Below, piece by piece: positions 51,590 through 60,679 of a stretch of 64,000 nucleotides of DNA. The translations under genes were made by a program, and so were the position numbers. The notes under the pieces are model-generated. The model was not told the origin of the DNA and ran no database searches. It saw only the letters and a program-made list of their open reading frames with translations. Where the stretch lies: positions 1 to 64,000 of the forward strand of contig SUXJ01000002.1 of assembly GCA_015061005.1 (NCBI GenBank). The letters run 5' to 3'. The DNA is from Bacteroidales bacterium (GTDB lineage: Bacteria; Bacteroidota; Bacteroidia; Bacteroidales; Muribaculaceae). Within the stretch, counting starts at the first letter, position 1; each line of letters begins with the position of its first letter.

Positions 51590-53797
51590 ATGGGCACTTC
51601 AAAAACATCTCGTCGAGACTCTAAACTTAACGAATTAATAAATGAGTATATAAGACAGCAGAAGAACAACACATTTAACTATAAACAGGTCTCTGCTGCA
51701 ATAGGTGCTAAAACTCCTTTGAAGCAGAAGGCAGTGGCGATGCGTCTATATGAATTGTCGCTTGAAGGTGAGATTTTGGAAGTGTCGCCCGGCAAGTATA
51801 AATGTCCGAATAGGAGTAACTATATGAGTGGCACTTTTGTGCGTCGCAGTAATGGAAAGAATTCTGTTATTACAGATACCGATGGCGAAAGTATTTTTGT
51901 CGCAGAACGTAACTCCATGCATGCTTTGAATGGGGACAAAGTGCGGGTGATGATTTCTGCCGCACGCCGAGGTGCTGAGCCTGAGGCTGAAGTGGTGGAA
52001 ATTACCGAAAAGGCGGATCAGGTGTTTATAGGCGTGCTGTGTGTGGAACGAGGTTATGCTACTATGCAGACCGATTCAAAGTATTTGGCAACAGATATTT
52101 TTATACCGAAGGATAAGATTCGGGGCGGAAAGACCGGAGATAAAGTGGTGGCGCGTATTGTTGATTGGCCATTACGAGCAAATATGCCTAAGGGAGAAGT
52201 AGTGGACATTTTAGGCAAGGAGGGAGAAAATAATACTGAAATACATGCAATCCTTGCCGAATTTGGGTTACCATATAAATATCCGGAAGCCGCAGAGAGA
52301 GCTGCCCGAAAAATCACAGAAGGCATTACGCCCGAAGAAGTGGCTTGTAGAGAGGATATGCGAGATGTGTTGACGATGACGATTGATCCTAAGGATGCTA
52401 AAGATTTTGATGATGCACTGTCGATACGTAAGTTGAGCAATGGTCATTATGAGGTTGGTGTTCACATCGCAGACGTTACGCACTATGTAAAACCTGATAC
52501 GATAATTGAGCGTGAGGCTCAAAAACGAGCCACGTCTATATATCTCGTTGACCGAGTAATTCCAATGTTGCCCGAGCACCTTTCAAACGGAGTGTGTTCG
52601 CTGCGTCCCAATGAGGAAAAGCTGGCGTTTTCATGCATCTTTGAGATGGATTTAGATGCCAAAATATATAATCAACGCATAGTTAAAACAGTGATTAAGA
52701 GCAATCGACGTTTTGCGTATGAGGAAGCCCAAGAAATTCTGGAAAGCGGCGTTGGAGAATATGTCGATGAACTGAAGATATTAGACACAATTGCAAAATC
52801 ATTACGAGCAGAACGTTTTAAAAAAGGCGCTGTTGAGTTTGATCGTGCTGAAGTGAAATTTAATTTAGATGAAACCGGGCATCCTATAGGCGTGTACTAC
52901 AAGGTGTCAAAAGATGCCAATAAATTGGTTGAAGAATTAATGCTTTTGGCAAATCGCACCGTGGCTGCTTTGATAGGAAAAACAGAAACTCGAAAAAAAG
53001 CAAAGGCCTTTGTTTATAGAATACACGATATGCCATCGGAGGAACGATTGGCCGATTTATCCACTTTAGCCTCGACTTTCGGTTATAAAATTAAAACAGT
53101 GGGTTCCCCGAAGGATATTAATCGCAGTATTAATCAGATGCTTCTGGATATTCAGGGCAGAGGTGAAGAGAATTTATTGTCAACGCTTGCCGTTCGTTGT
53201 ATGGCAAAAGCAGCATATTCTACTACCAACATAGGCCACTATGGATTGTGTTTTGACTATTATACGCATTTTACATCACCCATCCGGCGTTATCCGGACA
53301 TGATGGTTCACCGTTTATTAGCCAAGTATCTTGATGGCGGAAGGTCGGTGAATCTGCAGAAACTTGAGGAGCAGTGTGAACACTCAAGTAAGATGGAGCA
53401 AACAGCCGTGAGCGCCGAACGAGCATCAATAAAGTATAAGCAAGTTGAGTTTATGGCAGATCACGTGGGCGAAGATTTTGCCGGAGTTATTACCGGAGTA
53501 ACAGAATGGGGCTTATTTGTTGAAGTGACAGAAAATATGTGCGAAGGACTAATCTCGGTGCGCGATCTTGGAGATGACTATTACGAATTGGATGAAAAAA
53601 ATTATAGGTTAATCGGCAGTCGCTCAGGACGTTCATTCCGGCTGGGAGATAAGGTGGTGGTGCGAGTGGCTCGTACTGACTTACAGCGCCGTCAACTTGA
53701 TTTTATTTTAGTCGATAATGATGGAAATTCCTTAGCGTATATTCCGGAGAAGCCTCGTAAGCGTGACCATAAGAAAACCAATTTACGCCGCAAGTAG
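51590..53797 (+). CDS. rnr: Ribonuclease R
   Basis: 3'-to-5' exoribonuclease of the RNB family, 735 residues. Order: N-terminal winged helix (about 10-65), two cold-shock domains, RNB catalytic core (MTIDPKDAKDFDDALSI at about 263, with the Mg-binding aspartates), S1 domain (FAGVITGVTEWGLFVEVTEN) and a basic tail (KPRKRDHKKTNLRRK). Full-length. Its last 15 bases overlap a small convergent gene. Confidence 0.96.
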   Translation: MGTSKTSRRDSKLNELINEYIRQQKNNTFNYKQVSAAIGAKTPLKQKAVAMRLYELSLEGEILEVSPGKYKCPNRSNYMSGTFVRRSNGKNSVITDTDGESIFVAERNSMHALNGDKVRVMISAARRGAEPEAEVVEITEKADQVFIGVLCVERGYATMQTDSKYLATDIFIPKDKIRGGKTGDKVVARIVDWPLRANMPKGEVVDILGKEGENNTEIHAILAEFGLPYKYPEAAERAARKITEGITPEEVACREDMRDVLTMTIDPKDAKDFDDALSIRKLSNGHYEVGVHIADVTHYVKPDTIIEREAQKRATSIYLVDRVIPMLPEHLSNGVCSLRPNEEKLAFSCIFEMDLDAKIYNQRIVKTVIKSNRRFAYEEAQEILESGVGEYVDELKILDTIAKSLRAERFKKGAVEFDRAEVKFNLDETGHPIGVYYKVSKDANKLVEELMLLANRTVAALIGKTETRKKAKAFVYRIHDMPSEERLADLSTLASTFGYKIKTVGSPKDINRSINQMLLDIQGRGEENLLSTLAVRCMAKAAYSTTNIGHYGLCFDYYTHFTSPIRRYPDMMVHRLLAKYLDGGRSVNLQKLEEQCEHSSKMEQTAVSAERASIKYKQVEFMADHVGEDFAGVITGVTEWGLFVEVTENMCEGLISVRDLGDDYYELDEKNYRLIGSRSGRSFRLGDKVVVRVARTDLQRRQLDFILVDNDGNSLAYIPEKPRKRDHKKTNLRRK

Positions 53798-54001
53798 CAT
53801 TGAATCCGTTCTGTTCCATCCTTGAGTGCTATTACGTAGCTGTAAGGTTAGGAGTTTACCTGCGTAATCATTCAAGGATTTATGAACATATTTCATTATT
53901 TCTTTCATCGATGTCAATCCTGAGAGAGAAACGTTAAGAAGATTTTTCCCGTTATAGTTAACGGTTATGAATAATTTGTCTGTTTTAGAAATCTGTTTCA
54001 T
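53783..54001 (-). CDS. Small hypothetical protein
   Basis: A 72-residue soluble protein without recognisable domain. It is mixed alpha/beta, with a Ser/Leu-rich start (LFITVNYNGKNLLNVSLSG) and a C-terminal LLTLQLRNSTQGWNRTD. It overlaps the end of rnr by 15 bases. Upstream at 54032-54039 the minus strand has GAACTTTG, one base off the -7 consensus. Coding is supported by ordinary codon composition and the position of that box, not by homology. Confidence 0.55.
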   Translation of the reverse strand: MKQISKTDKLFITVNYNGKNLLNVSLSGLTSMKEIMKYVHKSLNDYAGKLLTLQLRNSTQGWNRTDSMLLAA

Positions 54002-54091
54002 ATACTAATTCAGTTTTTTGATATTGGTAATGCAAAGTTCGTCGTTGTTAGGGCAATATATTTGCCTGAAGTCGTGAAATTATGTTAAAAT

Positions 54092-54099
54092 GGGGGGGG
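54092..54099. repeat. G8 homopolymer upstream of the WecA-like gene
   Basis: Eight consecutive G, 28 bases before the -7 box and 55 before the ATG. A second identical run lies at 8305-8312. Slippage could alter promoter spacing or an upstream site. Confidence 0.5.
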
Positions 54100-54126
54100 T
54101 GATTATTGTTTTGTCGTTATTTTTAG

Positions 54127-54134
54127 TATATTTG
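54127..54134 (+). promoter_or_regulatory. -7 box of the WecA-like gene
   Basis: TATATTTG, 19 bases before the ATG at 54154. Confidence 0.6.
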
Positions 54135-54153
54135 CTGGAAATAATAAGTCACT

Positions 54154-55290
54154 ATGATTAGCATTAGCAGCGCACACACTTTAATATTAGGTGCAACAAT
54201 TGTGTTTTTAGTGAGTATAGTACTCACCGGTATAATTATACCCAAGATTCTTCTGATTGCATATCGTAAGAATCTGTTTGATGAGCCTGATGAACGAAAA
54301 ATTCATAAGGGAGCAATTCCTCGACTTGGCGGCATTGCATTTGTTCCCGCTTTGATTTTTTCAGTGTGTTTTACCATTGGAATTTTCTGCTTGCCTTTTG
54401 TGCATGTGGACTGCTTGGTCTGCGATTCAGATAATGGTATAGGAATTTGTTTCGGACTTTGCGGGTTGGTATTGTTATACTTAGTCGGTATTGCCGATGA
54501 CTTGGTAGGCGTACAGTATAGAGCAAAGTTTGTTATTCAGATTATTTCCGCAGTATTGTTGATAATGGGAGGAATTTGGATTGATAATCTGAATGGCTTT
54601 TGTGGCGTTTATAGCTGGTCGCCCATCCTTGGATGTCTATTGACAGTTCTTGTTACTGTGTTCTTCGTTAATGCGATAAACCTAATTGATGGAATTGATG
54701 GTCTTGCATCAGGCTTAAGTGCAGTAGCGTTAGTGTCTTATGGCATTTTGTTTCTTTATGTGGATGATTTGCTTAATGCGTTAATCTCATTTGCATTGCT
54801 TGGAGCATTACTTCAATTCTTCTACTATAATGTTTTCGGGAACGCAAAGAAGGGCAAGAAGATTTTCATGGGAGATACAGGAGCATTGTGCGTAGGTTTT
54901 GTTCTAACATATCTCTCGGTGTCATTAAGTCGCTTTCCGTCAATCGGTACTACTCCGCTGAATCCTTTAGTGGTTGCCTTTTCGCCGATGATTTTACCAT
55001 GTTTTGATGTATTGCGAGTCTTCTTCGGTCGTATCAGAGCCGGAAAAAGCCCGTTTTTACCTGACCGCACTCATATTCATCATAAGTTGCTAAACTTGGG
55101 CATGTCAACTCCTCGAGCCATGGTTAGTATCTTGTCGATTTCAATATTTTTTATTGGGCTAAACATGCTGCTGTCTAATTTGATTGATTCTGTTTTGATT
55201 ATAGTAATTGACATTGTTTTATGGATAGTGTTTAATTTGTTTTTGAACAAAAGAATCGCCATGAAAAGGCAATCTGAATTAGAAAAATAA
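54154..55290 (+). CDS. Polyprenyl-phosphate sugar-1-phosphate transferase (WecA/MraY family)
   Basis: A 378-residue membrane enzyme with about 11 segments that transfers a sugar-1-phosphate (most likely GlcNAc-1-P) to undecaprenyl phosphate, the first lipid-linked step of a surface polysaccharide. Family motifs: DERKIHKGAIPRLGGIAF, GIADDLVGVQYRAKF, NAINLIDGIDGLASG, FMGDTGALCVGF and FLPDRTHIHHKLL; the HIHH is typical of WecA/TagO rather than MraY. No polysaccharide cluster adjoins it. Confidence 0.92.
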   Translation: MISISSAHTLILGATIVFLVSIVLTGIIIPKILLIAYRKNLFDEPDERKIHKGAIPRLGGIAFVPALIFSVCFTIGIFCLPFVHVDCLVCDSDNGIGICFGLCGLVLLYLVGIADDLVGVQYRAKFVIQIISAVLLIMGGIWIDNLNGFCGVYSWSPILGCLLTVLVTVFFVNAINLIDGIDGLASGLSAVALVSYGILFLYVDDLLNALISFALLGALLQFFYYNVFGNAKKGKKIFMGDTGALCVGFVLTYLSVSLSRFPSIGTTPLNPLVVAFSPMILPCFDVLRVFFGRIRAGKSPFLPDRTHIHHKLLNLGMSTPRAMVSILSISIFFIGLNMLLSNLIDSVLIIVIDIVLWIVFNLFLNKRIAMKRQSELEK

Positions 55291-55311
55291 AAAATACGTA
55301 AAAAGAACTTG

Positions 55312-55343
55312 GCGACCCGAAGATTGTTATTTCTTCGGGTCGC
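55312..55343 (+). terminator. Terminator of the WecA-like gene
   Basis: Perfect 12-bp stem (GCGACCCGAAGA, 8-base loop, TCTTCGGGTCGC) followed by TTATTTC. It lies 21 bases past the stop and isolates the suf operon. Confidence 0.85.
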
Positions 55344-55362
55344 TTATTTCGTGGAAAATTCG

Positions 55363-55370
55363 TAACTTTG
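55363..55370 (+). promoter_or_regulatory. -7 box of the suf operon
   Basis: TAACTTTG, 30 bases before ATG 55401. Transcription evidently begins at sufC itself. The in-frame TTG at 55368 lies inside the box and is rejected as start. Confidence 0.7.
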
Positions 55371-55400
55371 TCCCAATTAAAGAAGGTTTATACTATAATT

Positions 55401-56171
55401 ATGAATAATAAAATTCTGCTTGATGTCAAGGGGCTTCGAGCTTCAGTTGACGGTAAAGAAATATTAAAGGGAGTTGATTTCTGTGTTCGTCCCGGCGAGG
55501 TTCATGCTATTATGGGTCCAAATGGTTCGGGAAAATCAACTTTTTCGGCTGTTTTAGCCGGAAATCCTGCCTATGAGGTGATAGCAGGAACGGCAAAACT
55601 CAATGGTAAGGAACTGCTCGAAATGGCTCCTGAGGATCGTAGTCATGAAGGGCTGTTTTTGTCGTTTCAATATCCGGTTGAGATACCCGGTGTTTCCATG
55701 GTGAATTTTATGCGAGCAGCTATTAATGCCAAACGCAAATACTTTGGACAGGAACCAATGACCGCAGCTGCATTCCTTGCCTTGATGAAAGAGAAGCGTA
55801 AAGTTGTTGAACTTGACAGCAAACTTGCATCTCGCCCCGTTAATGAAGGATTTAGTGGCGGAGAGAAAAAGAGAAATGAGATCTTTCAGATGGCAATGTT
55901 AGAACCTCGATTGAGCATTCTTGATGAGACGGATTCCGGTCTTGATATTGATGCTCTGCGCATTGTTGCTGACGGAGTGAATAAATTGAAAACTCCGGAA
56001 ACCGGGACAATAGTGATTACACATTATCAGCGTTTGCTTGATTATATCAAGCCTGATTTTGTGCATGTGTTGTATAATGGACGCATTGTAAAAAGTGGTG
56101 GTCCGGATCTTGCTCTTGTCTTGGAAGAGCGTGGTTATGATTGGATTAAAAACGAAGTAGATAATGCCTGA
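55401..56171 (+). CDS. sufC: Iron-sulfur cluster assembly ATPase SufC
   Basis: ABC-type ATPase of the SUF system, 256 residues. Walker A GPNGSGKST at about 37-45, Q-loop SFQYPVEIPG, signature FSGGEKKRNEIFQM, Walker B LSILDETDSGLDIDAL; the DETDSGLD sequence is diagnostic for SufC. Cytosolic partner of SufD and SufB. Its last 8 bases overlap sufD. Confidence 0.96.
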   Translation: MNNKILLDVKGLRASVDGKEILKGVDFCVRPGEVHAIMGPNGSGKSTFSAVLAGNPAYEVIAGTAKLNGKELLEMAPEDRSHEGLFLSFQYPVEIPGVSMVNFMRAAINAKRKYFGQEPMTAAAFLALMKEKRKVVELDSKLASRPVNEGFSGGEKKRNEIFQMAMLEPRLSILDETDSGLDIDALRIVADGVNKLKTPETGTIVITHYQRLLDYIKPDFVHVLYNGRIVKSGGPDLALVLEERGYDWIKNEVDNA

Positions 56172-57465
56172 CGTATCGCAATATCTTGATTTATATAACG
56201 AAGCCAAGTCATATTTAGGAGATAGGACTGAGGCTTATAGGCGTTTTGAGCAAATGCCATTGCTTGATGATGTTTTCATGAAAACGGATTATGGCATTAA
56301 TGTTCAGCGTATTCCCATTGAGGTAGATGTGGCAAAATCATTCGGCTGTGATGTGCCGTCTGTAACCGCAGCGCCGGCCGTTGTTGTTAATGATATATTC
56401 AGTGCTCCGAAAAGGTTGGAGGAACGTTTGCCTAAAGGGGTGCGTTTTATGTCTTTACGTAGGGCAACTAAAGAGTGTCCGGAGTTGCTAAATCGGTTTG
56501 AAGGTGGACTTGATAATGGGGAGACCCGCTTGAATGACATGTTGTGGAGCGACGGCGTTTTGCTATATGTTGAAGCAGGAGTTAAGCTCTCTAAACCACT
56601 TCAATTAGTGAATATATTTTCTTCGCCTATTGATTTAATGGCTATAAGGAGGATGATAATACATATAGGAAAGGATGCTGAGGCACAATTACTTGTATGT
56701 GATCATACTCAAGACAGTCTGCGTAAATATTTATCAGCAGAATCAATACAGATTACGCTTGAAGATAATGCACGGTTTGGCTTTGATATAATTGAAGAAT
56801 CATCGGCCAATACAATTCGCCGAACATCATTAAGTGCCAATGTAGGAGTAGATGCGCAGTTAGAGTGTACGGCAGCTACATTAAGTTGCGGAGATTCTAA
56901 GGTGCGTGTCCATGTCGATTTAACCGGCAGTGGTGCATGTGTGCGTCTTAATGGCTTAGTCATTGCCGATAAAGAACAAAAGGCATCATATGCTATATGT
57001 GTCAATCATCATGCTGAGCATACCGAGAGTAATCAACTTTTTAAGTTTGTGGCTGATGAACTCAGTAGTTGTTCATTTACAGGTAAAATTGTTGTCGGAG
57101 AAAAAGCGCGTTTTACTGAGGCATATCAAACGAATCGTAACTTACTTGTGTCAGACAATGCCAAGATGCATTCGGAGCCTGCATTAGAGATTTATTGTGA
57201 TGAGGTAAAGTGTTCTCATGGAGCAACAACCGGGCAACTTGATCAGGCGGCATTGTTCTATATGCAGCAGCGAGGCATTCCGGAGGAGTTGGCACGCAGA
57301 ATGCTGATGGAGGCATTTGTTGGTGATGTCATTGATACAGTGCACGTGCCCGGATTGAGAGATCGTTTGCATCATCTTGTGGAGCGCAGATTCTCCGGAC
57401 TGGGTTCAGATGTTGCTTCGTGTGCTGATTGCGATTTACAGAAAATTACTACTCAGGATGCTTGA
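56164..57465 (+). CDS. sufD: Iron-sulfur cluster assembly protein SufD
   Basis: A 433-residue beta-helix protein of the SufB/SufD family. The C-terminal half shows FTGKIVVGEKARFTEAYQTN, SEPALEIYCDEVKCSHGATT and the end helix LARRMLMEAFVGDVID, typical of SufD. The N-terminal part (QYLDLYNEAKSYLGDR) is the SufD helical domain. It is not SufB: the length and the C-terminal CHAxT-like site fit SufD (KCSHGAT). Overlaps sufC by 8 and sufS by 8 bases. Confidence 0.93.
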   Translation: MPDVSQYLDLYNEAKSYLGDRTEAYRRFEQMPLLDDVFMKTDYGINVQRIPIEVDVAKSFGCDVPSVTAAPAVVVNDIFSAPKRLEERLPKGVRFMSLRRATKECPELLNRFEGGLDNGETRLNDMLWSDGVLLYVEAGVKLSKPLQLVNIFSSPIDLMAIRRMIIHIGKDAEAQLLVCDHTQDSLRKYLSAESIQITLEDNARFGFDIIEESSANTIRRTSLSANVGVDAQLECTAATLSCGDSKVRVHVDLTGSGACVRLNGLVIADKEQKASYAICVNHHAEHTESNQLFKFVADELSSCSFTGKIVVGEKARFTEAYQTNRNLLVSDNAKMHSEPALEIYCDEVKCSHGATTGQLDQAALFYMQQRGIPEELARRMLMEAFVGDVIDTVHVPGLRDRLHHLVERRFSGLGSDVASCADCDLQKITTQDA

Positions 57466-58672
57466 TATAGCGAAAATAAGACGTGATTTTCCGGCATTGA
57501 ATCGTGAACTATATGGCAAGCCAATGGTTTATTTTGACAATGTTGCAACGTCACAAACGCCGCGACAAGTAGTTTCGGCGATTGAGTATGGTTATTATAA
57601 TGCCAAGGCCAACGTGCATCGTGGAGTACATACGCTCAGTCAAGAGGCGACTAATTTACAGGAATCGGCTCGAGAGCGAGTGCGTGAATGGATAAATGCA
57701 GCATTCAATGAGGAGATTATATTTACGCGTGGCACAACCGAAGCTATTAATCTTGTTGCCTCGTCGTATTGTCAATTACTCACTGAGGGCGATGAAATCA
57801 TTCTAACCGTCATGGAGCATCATGCCAATATTGTGCCATGGCAGATACAAGCTAATAGATGCGGATTGAAAATAAAGGCGGTCGATATAAACGAGGATGG
57901 CTCGATAGATATTAATAAATATCAAACTCTTTTCTCATCAAAAACGAAGTTGGTGGCATTGTGTCATGTCAGCAATGTGCTTGGTACGGTTAATCCGATA
58001 AAAGAGATGACTGCAATTGCGCATAAATATGGCGCAAAAGTGCTTATTGATGGAGCGCAAGCAGTGGCACATGTGAGGCCCGATGTCAGAGATATAGATG
58101 CGGATTTTTATGCGTTTTCTTTTCATAAAATGTATGGTCCAACGGGCATCGGTGTATTATATGGCAAACGCGATATTTTGAGTTTAATGCCTCCATATCA
58201 AGGTGGAGGAGAAATGATTTCTCATGTAAGTTTTGACGGGACATCATTTGCCGACTTGCCTTATAAATTTGAGGCCGGAACACCTGATTTCGTTGGAATA
58301 GGGGCTATTACAGCCACATTGGACTATCTGAAAGAAATCGATCTTGAGTCCGTTAGTCATTATGAACACGGTTTGCTTGCAATGGCAACAGAGGAAATGA
58401 TGAAAATTGACGGTTTGACGATTTATGGAACAACGGAGAATAAATCTCCTGTTATATCATTTAATCTTGCCGGAGCTCATCATTATGACGTTGGCATGTT
58501 ATTAGATAAGCAAGGCGTTGAAGTGCGTACAGGCCATCATTGCGCGCAGCCATTAATGCACGCTTTGGGTATTGAAGGGACTGTTCGCATTGGTTTTGCT
58601 ACTTATAATACTGCCGAGGAAGTAAAGTATTTTATATCCGCATTGACGCGTTGTGCGGCCTTGCTCATATAA
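57458..58672 (+). CDS. sufS: Cysteine desulfurase SufS
   Basis: PLP enzyme that takes sulfur from L-cysteine for Fe-S assembly, 404 residues from ATG 57458 (MLDIAKIRRDFPALN). A frame open to 57377 runs back inside sufD and is not used. Seen: EHHANIVPWQ, DGAQAVAHVRPD, the PLP-lysine motif SFHKMYGPTGIGVLYG and the active-site cysteine in RTGHHCAQPLM. No SufE/SufU activator follows. Its stop abuts the stop of the convergent ZIP gene. Confidence 0.96.
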   Translation: MLDIAKIRRDFPALNRELYGKPMVYFDNVATSQTPRQVVSAIEYGYYNAKANVHRGVHTLSQEATNLQESARERVREWINAAFNEEIIFTRGTTEAINLVASSYCQLLTEGDEIILTVMEHHANIVPWQIQANRCGLKIKAVDINEDGSIDINKYQTLFSSKTKLVALCHVSNVLGTVNPIKEMTAIAHKYGAKVLIDGAQAVAHVRPDVRDIDADFYAFSFHKMYGPTGIGVLYGKRDILSLMPPYQGGGEMISHVSFDGTSFADLPYKFEAGTPDFVGIGAITATLDYLKEIDLESVSHYEHGLLAMATEEMMKIDGLTIYGTTENKSPVISFNLAGAHHYDVGMLLDKQGVEVRTGHHCAQPLMHALGIEGTVRIGFATYNTAEEVKYFISALTRCAALLI

Positions 58673-59458
58673 TTAACCGAGAATAACGTCGAGAGTCATC
58701 ATCAGAACAAAGCCGATAGCGAAGCCAATCGTGCCAAGATTGGAGTGTTTACCTTCGGCTGATTCCGGAATCAATTCTTCAACAACCACATACATCATCG
58801 CTCCTGCACCGAATGCCAAAAGATATGGAAACATCGGGAGTATATGAGTGGATATAAGCATGGTTATAATGGCGGCAATCGGTTCGACAATGCCGCTTAG
58901 CGCACCAATAAAAAATGCCTTTGTCCGACCATTGCCATATTCACGTAATGGCATAGATACTATTGCCCCTTCCGGGAAGTTTTGAATTGCGAGTCCGATA
59001 GCCAGGGCCATCGCTCCTGCCATTGACATATAAAGGTCACCCTCCATGGCTCCTGCAATACCGATGCCGATTGCAATTCCTTCCGGAATATTGTGAATGG
59101 TAATGGCTAATGCAAGTTTGGATGTTTTGGACCATTTGCATGTAGGACCTTCGCTTTCATCGGTATGCAGATGTTGATGTGGGGTTATTTTGTCCAGTAA
59201 TAAAAGAAAACATATTCCCAAGAGGAAACCAATTGCAGTTGGAACAATACGAAATGTTCCGTTTTCACTGCCGGCTTCCATAGAAGGAATAAGTAGAGAC
59301 CACACTGAGGCTGCAACCATAACGCCGGCTGCAAAGCCAATAAGAGATTTGCGGAACAATAGTGGCATTTCGCGTTTGAGGAAGAATACGCATGCCGAGC
59401 CGGCAACTGTGCCAACTAATGGGATTGATAAAAGAGAAATTATTTGTGGAGTAGTCAT
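58673..59458 (-). CDS. ZIP family divalent metal transporter
   Basis: Inner-membrane importer of zinc or other divalent cations, 261 residues with about 8 segments. The two signature helices are HNIPEGIAIGIGIAGA and QNFPEGAIVSMPL, with a third metal-site motif VVEELIPES. A His-rich loop (DKITPHQHLHTDESEG) lies before the signature helices. It follows the epimerase gene by 4 bases. No Zur box was recognised. Confidence 0.92.
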   Translation of the reverse strand: MTTPQIISLLSIPLVGTVAGSACVFFLKREMPLLFRKSLIGFAAGVMVAASVWSLLIPSMEAGSENGTFRIVPTAIGFLLGICFLLLLDKITPHQHLHTDESEGPTCKWSKTSKLALAITIHNIPEGIAIGIGIAGAMEGDLYMSMAGAMALAIGLAIQNFPEGAIVSMPLREYGNGRTKAFFIGALSGIVEPIAAIITMLISTHILPMFPYLLAFGAGAMMYVVVEELIPESAEGKHSNLGTIGFAIGFVLMMTLDVILG

Positions 59459-59462
59459 ATTC

Positions 59463-60548
59463 TTAATGTTTTAAGGGAATAACACCAATGCCCGGCAAGT
59501 TACTTAGAGTTACTTTGCCGTTTTTAATCTGTATTCCTTGGAATTTGTCGTTGGCGATTAATAGGTTTCCGTCAAGATCAACCCAATCTGCGAGAGGTGC
59601 TAATTGTGCTGCGGCGGAAATGGCGCATGATGTTTCCGTCATACAACCAATCATCACTTTTAAGCCTAAGCCTTTAGCTAATAATGCCATGCGAAATGCG
59701 TCATGCAATCCACCGCATTTCATCAGTTTAATGTTGATTCCGTCGTATGCTTCGGAGAGCAGTGGAATGTCGGCCGATGTTTGTACTGCCTCATCTGCAA
59801 TTATTGGCAAAGGGGAGTGTTTTTTCAACCATTTGTGCCCCTCTACGTCATTTTTATTTAATGGCTGCTCAATGAATATTACATTTTTGTTTGAGAGCCA
59901 AATGATGTTTTCTAAGGCTTCTTCAGGTGTTTTCCAGCCTTGATTGACATCGACGCATATCGGTCGATCTGTGTGGCTGCGAATCCATTCGATTAGTTCG
60001 CGGTCTCCGGGTACTCCCATTTTTACTTTTATGATACTATAAGGCTGTGATTCTTCGAGCTTTCGCTCCAATTCATCGGGAGTGTCGTTTGAGATTGTAA
60101 AAGATGTGTGAGGGGCGTTCTCTGCATTTAGACCATAGATTCTATACCATGGTTGGCCCATTATTTTACCCGTAAGGTCGTGCAGAGCAATATCAATGGC
60201 AGCTTTTGCTGCATAATTTCCCGGAGCAATTGAATCCATATAATTATGAATGTCGTCAAAGGCGAATGGGTCTGCAAGCCTTTGTGGATCTATTTTGGAC
60301 AGAAAGTTCATGACCGACTCAACGGATTCTCCTAAATACGGAGGCATTGATGCTTCACCGTATCCGGTAATTGAGTCGATAGTGATTTCAAGCTGAACTC
60401 CGGGTGTGGATGTTCGCGATAATGATGCCAAATTAAATGAATGCTTCAACTGAAGTTCATACGGATAAAATTTTAGTTTGGCATCGCTTTGAGCCAATGA
60501 TGTTATTGATACAATGGCCGCCAATATTATACTCGTAATTTTTTTCAT
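59463..60548 (-). CDS. Exported dipeptide epimerase (enolase superfamily)
   Basis: A 361-residue member of the muconate-lactonizing/dipeptide epimerase group. Catalytic residues are visible: KVKMG (KxK acid/base), metal ligands Asp in CVDVNQGW, Glu in FIEQPL and Asp in IIADEA, and the distal lysine in NIKLMKCGG. Close to L-Ala-D/L-Glu epimerases, which convert murein-derived dipeptides. It carries an N-terminal signal peptide (MKKITSIILAAIVSITSLA, cleaved before QSDA), so it should act in the periplasm, unlike the cytosolic E. coli enzyme. Confidence 0.9.
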   Translation of the reverse strand: MKKITSIILAAIVSITSLAQSDAKLKFYPYELQLKHSFNLASLSRTSTPGVQLEITIDSITGYGEASMPPYLGESVESVMNFLSKIDPQRLADPFAFDDIHNYMDSIAPGNYAAKAAIDIALHDLTGKIMGQPWYRIYGLNAENAPHTSFTISNDTPDELERKLEESQPYSIIKVKMGVPGDRELIEWIRSHTDRPICVDVNQGWKTPEEALENIIWLSNKNVIFIEQPLNKNDVEGHKWLKKHSPLPIIADEAVQTSADIPLLSEAYDGINIKLMKCGGLHDAFRMALLAKGLGLKVMIGCMTETSCAISAAAQLAPLADWVDLDGNLLIANDKFQGIQIKNGKVTLSNLPGIGVIPLKH

Positions 60549-60568
60549 TTCCGTATCTTAACTGACTA

Positions 60569-60576
60569 CAAATGTA
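60569..60576 (-). promoter_or_regulatory. -7 box of the epimerase/ZIP operon
   Basis: TACATTTG on the minus strand, 20 bases before ATG 60548. Confidence 0.55.
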
Positions 60577-60627
60577 ATCATAATTCATTGAAAAATGAAA
60601 TTAGTTGAGTAATAGTTTATAAAAATA

Positions 60628-60657
60628 AGCCCGAGCTTAGGTAAATTGGCTCGGGCT
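60628..60657 (-). terminator. Terminator of the C10 protease gene
   Basis: Nine-bp perfect stem (AGCCCGAGC, 12-base loop, GCTCGGGCT), 22 bases past the stop at 60680 and followed on the minus strand by TATTTTTAT. Confidence 0.85.
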
Positions 60658-60679
60658 TTTGGGGTTTAACGGTTAAGGG

